Below are positions 14,801 to 15,744 of a stretch of 15,744 bases of DNA, one piece after another. Made by a program: the position numbers and the translations under genes. Location: positions 1-15,744 of the forward strand of contig JBNJEA010000070.1 in NCBI GenBank assembly GCA_051745395.1, given 5' to 3'. Source of the DNA: JBNJEA01 sp051745395 (GTDB taxonomy: Bacteria > Desulfobacterota > Desulfobacteria > Desulfobacterales > Desulfosalsimonadaceae). Under the pieces are notes generated by a model that was given only the letters and a program-made list of their open reading frames with translations, was not told the DNA's origin and ran no database searches. The first letter of the stretch is position 1; each line of letters opens with the position of its first letter.

Positions 14801-15744
14801 GGGCCACATCGGCGATGTTTTCCACCCCCACGCCGAGGGTTTCCTGCGCCGATTCGGCCAGAAACGAGCCCGTGCCGGCCGAGCAGGCCTCGTTCATGGC
14901 ATAATCCGAAGGCACGCCGCTGGTAATGTAGGTGTACTTGGCATCCTGCCCCCCGATTTCAAACAGGGTATCGACTTCCGGATCGAAGTAAACGGCTGCG
15001 GCGGCATGGGCGATGATTTCGTTAATGACCCCGTCGGTCAGTGCATGCAATCCGGCGATCTGGCGGCCGGAACCGCAAACGCCCAGACCGGTAATCGAAA
15101 GGGTCTGCGGGTCGATCCGCTCGCGGATCTGCTCGATTAACGCCTGGTAACACGCCCGGGAGGCGGCGATGGGATCGCCGTGGGTATAGAGATAAACCGA
15201 TGCCACCATGGCATTGTCGGATTGTCGCAGCAGCACGGCCTTGGTGGTCGTCGAGCCGACATCCAGCCCTAAAATACAGACATCTCCGGCCCGGACATCG
15301 CCGTGGTTCATGGATTTGAAGGTGACCTGATGTTGATACGCCTGTAACGCGGGCAGGGTGTCAAACGAGGCGGCCCCTTCCACAAAAAGTCGGTCAATGC
15401 CGGGAAAGGCCGTGGTCTCGTGTTCAACGGCCCATAGGGCAGCACCGAGGGCCTCGAAATACGGGGCGGCCGCTGGTGCGTGTAAATCCGGCAGGGACTG
15501 TTTCAGGTAATCGACCATCATCCGGTTGCGGGCCGAGCCGCCCACCATCATGATCTGCTCTTTGTCAATGTTTTTGAGCAGTTCCAGGATCTTGTCGGCC
15601 ATCATCCGGCAAAGGCCGGCGGTAACCCGGGATTTGGGCACTCCCTTGTTAATGGCATGCGTGCAGTCGGATTTGCAGAATACCGAGCAACGGCCGGAAA
15701 CGGCGTAGGGGGTCTCCGTGGCGGACCAGCGGGCGGCGTCTTCG
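11850..15744 (-). CDS. Giant 2-hydroxyacyl-CoA dehydratase activase (BcrA/BadF ATPase + DUF2229 + HgdB-like), 5' end outside window
   Basis: The frame is open from the right edge to the stop at 11850, giving about 1,298 visible residues. In order: the tail of a first ASKHA ATPase domain (edge to about 15380) with RCSVFCKSDCTHAINKG and VGGSARN; a complete second ASKHA domain (about 15290-14490) with GLDVGSTTTKAV, GGQDAKY, NEACSAGTGSF and NDQCAAF, the two cysteines matching the iron-sulfur-binding pair of HgdC-type activators; a DUF2229-type region (about 14180-13540) with FCHPAEL and PHIKAIPVNN; and a C-terminal region resembling HgdB/D dehydratase subunits with SCGPDSF, TTCKECLPL, ASGPCRFGQY and GPFGCMPNRM, whose cysteines may bind another cluster. 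Such proteins couple ATP hydrolysis to one-electron transfer to radical dehydratases or benzoyl-CoA reductase-like enzymes in the cytoplasm. A GTG at 15641 is only an internal codon, since the upstream frame encodes conserved sequence. No dehydratase gene is visible. Confidence 0.93.
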   Translation of the reverse strand, partial: EDAARWSATETPYAVSGRCSVFCKSDCTHAINKGVPKSRVTAGLCRMMADKILELLKNIDKEQIMMVGGSARNRMMVDYLKQSLPDLHAPAAAPYFEALGAALWAVEHETTAFPGIDRLFVEGAASFDTLPALQAYQHQVTFKSMNHGDVRAGDVCILGLDVGSTTTKAVLLRQSDNAMVASVYLYTHGDPIAASRACYQALIEQIRERIDPQTLSITGLGVCGSGRQIAGLHALTDGVINEIIAHAAAAVYFDPEVDTLFEIGGQDAKYTYITSGVPSDYAMNEACSAGTGSFLAESAQETLGVGVENIADVALKGDAPPNFNDQCAAFIASDIKTAIHEGVEHDNIVAGLVYSICMNYINRVKGNRPVGEKVFMQGGVCYNHAVPLAMASLSGKPIIVPPEPGLMGAYGVALEIKKRLELGLMQPQSFDLAALVGREVIYKNTFTCNGGREKCDRGCEIAVIEIEGRNYPFGGACNRYYNLRYSLKFDIEKLDLVAARQRLIFDAHAPEPVDLSARRGRVALNKTFLVNTYFPFYATFFSQMGFEPVLPQRACRQGIDQRNAAFCHPAELAHGYFYFLLQETTPADFIFMPHIKAIPVNNGSEGSQLCPFVQGETYYLTTTFRQAVSRLQQKGTTFLTPFIDMSGSMADAREPLLETARQMGVSRERAGLAFDRAVNRQNACFDAMQKLGDRVLAEVAADPDQIAVVIFGRPYNAFVEEAHMGIPHKLASRGIRVIPLDCLPIADEAAKRHMYWGMGQLILKAARYIKRHPQLFGTFITNFSCGPDSFLVSYFRDIMGQKPSLTLELDSHTADAGIETRIEAFLDIVSEYRQLLKRQNPDTGGRFFQPAKTYTENGIPKVVTSKGKTLPLTDPRVTFLIPSMGRLGTELLAAVFREAGFHVAHHPPADENVLKLGRAHTTCKECLPLILTTGTLLNYAYHQKREDEVLVYFMASASGPCRFGQYSIFMEDLIRRLQLPDVAIFSLTSDNTYFGIEANLNYYKAWWALIISDLMEDIRSMILANAADPHQAMAIFNAHWRRIVEEMEQGNFKSIRGRLEQAADRLGRIAMKRPVREVPTVLVTGEIFVRRDGLSRQHLTERLAEKGFAVMCSPVSEWIRYSDYVFRYDSDWQQTPWSEKLKFYLRQMLMNRYEKRLTGALAKSGLVHGPPPDIETVIDNASPYISPRLGGEAILTVGSAITEVASEVSGVIAIGPFGCMPNRMSESILSEVMTRADKLRASSGNNHLETVLKDFESLPFLAIESDGSPFPQLIEAKLEAFCLRAQRLHERMIEASH

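Noticed and set aside
14022..15140. A 372-codon open frame on the plus strand opposite the activase gene (and a similar one at 12003-12935).
   Set aside because: Both mirror conserved activase motifs on the other strand and show no family features of their own.

Overview
This is a GC-rich, densely coding chromosomal window from an anaerobic bacterium, most likely a Desulfobacterota (delta-proteobacterial) sulfate reducer or relative. That placement is inferred from three things: a very large 2-hydroxyacyl-CoA dehydratase activase, a type II secretion pseudopilin operon, and a fused pyruvate carboxylase with its own biotin ligase nearby. There is no rRNA, tRNA, insertion sequence or CRISPR array.

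Layout. (1) Positions 1-3007, minus strand: tightly packed type II secretion pseudopilin genes in the order gspG-H-I-J-K, with gspK cut by the left edge. (2) 3142-4506, minus: a serine/threonine protein kinase fused to a C-terminal DUF1566/Lcl-type domain. (3) 4655-6013, plus: a free-standing acyltransferase that looks like the linker and AT part of a PUFA/polyketide synthase, read from a TTG start. (4) 6019-9759, minus: a single-chain biotin carboxylase / carboxyltransferase / biotin-carrier protein (pyruvate carboxylase-like) with divergent carboxyltransferase motifs and an added C-terminal zinc ribbon. (5) 9863-10777, minus: biotin-protein ligase without a DNA-binding domain, with its own promoter and a good intrinsic terminator. 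(6) 10979-11083, plus: a relic of a D-2-hydroxyacid dehydrogenase (glyoxylate reductase type). (7) 11097-11795, plus: an exported SagB/nitroreductase-family flavoprotein. (8) 11850 to the right edge, minus: the giant acyl-CoA dehydratase activase, with its 5' end outside the window.

How the genes fit together. The pseudopilins form the tip and shaft of one secretion machine. The biotin ligase presumably modifies the neighbouring carboxylase, which would feed oxaloacetate (or another 2-oxoacid product) into central metabolism. The activase supplies low-potential electrons, driven by ATP, to a radical dehydratase or reductase encoded elsewhere. The kinase and the lone acyltransferase have no obvious partner here.

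I see no clearly new multi-gene system. The most unusual points are the divergent carboxylase with its zinc-ribbon tail, the isolated PUFA-synthase-like acyltransferase, the kinase-DUF1566 fusion next to the pseudopilin operon, and the dehydrogenase relic directly in front of the exported nitroreductase. All family assignments come from reading motifs by eye; no database search was run.
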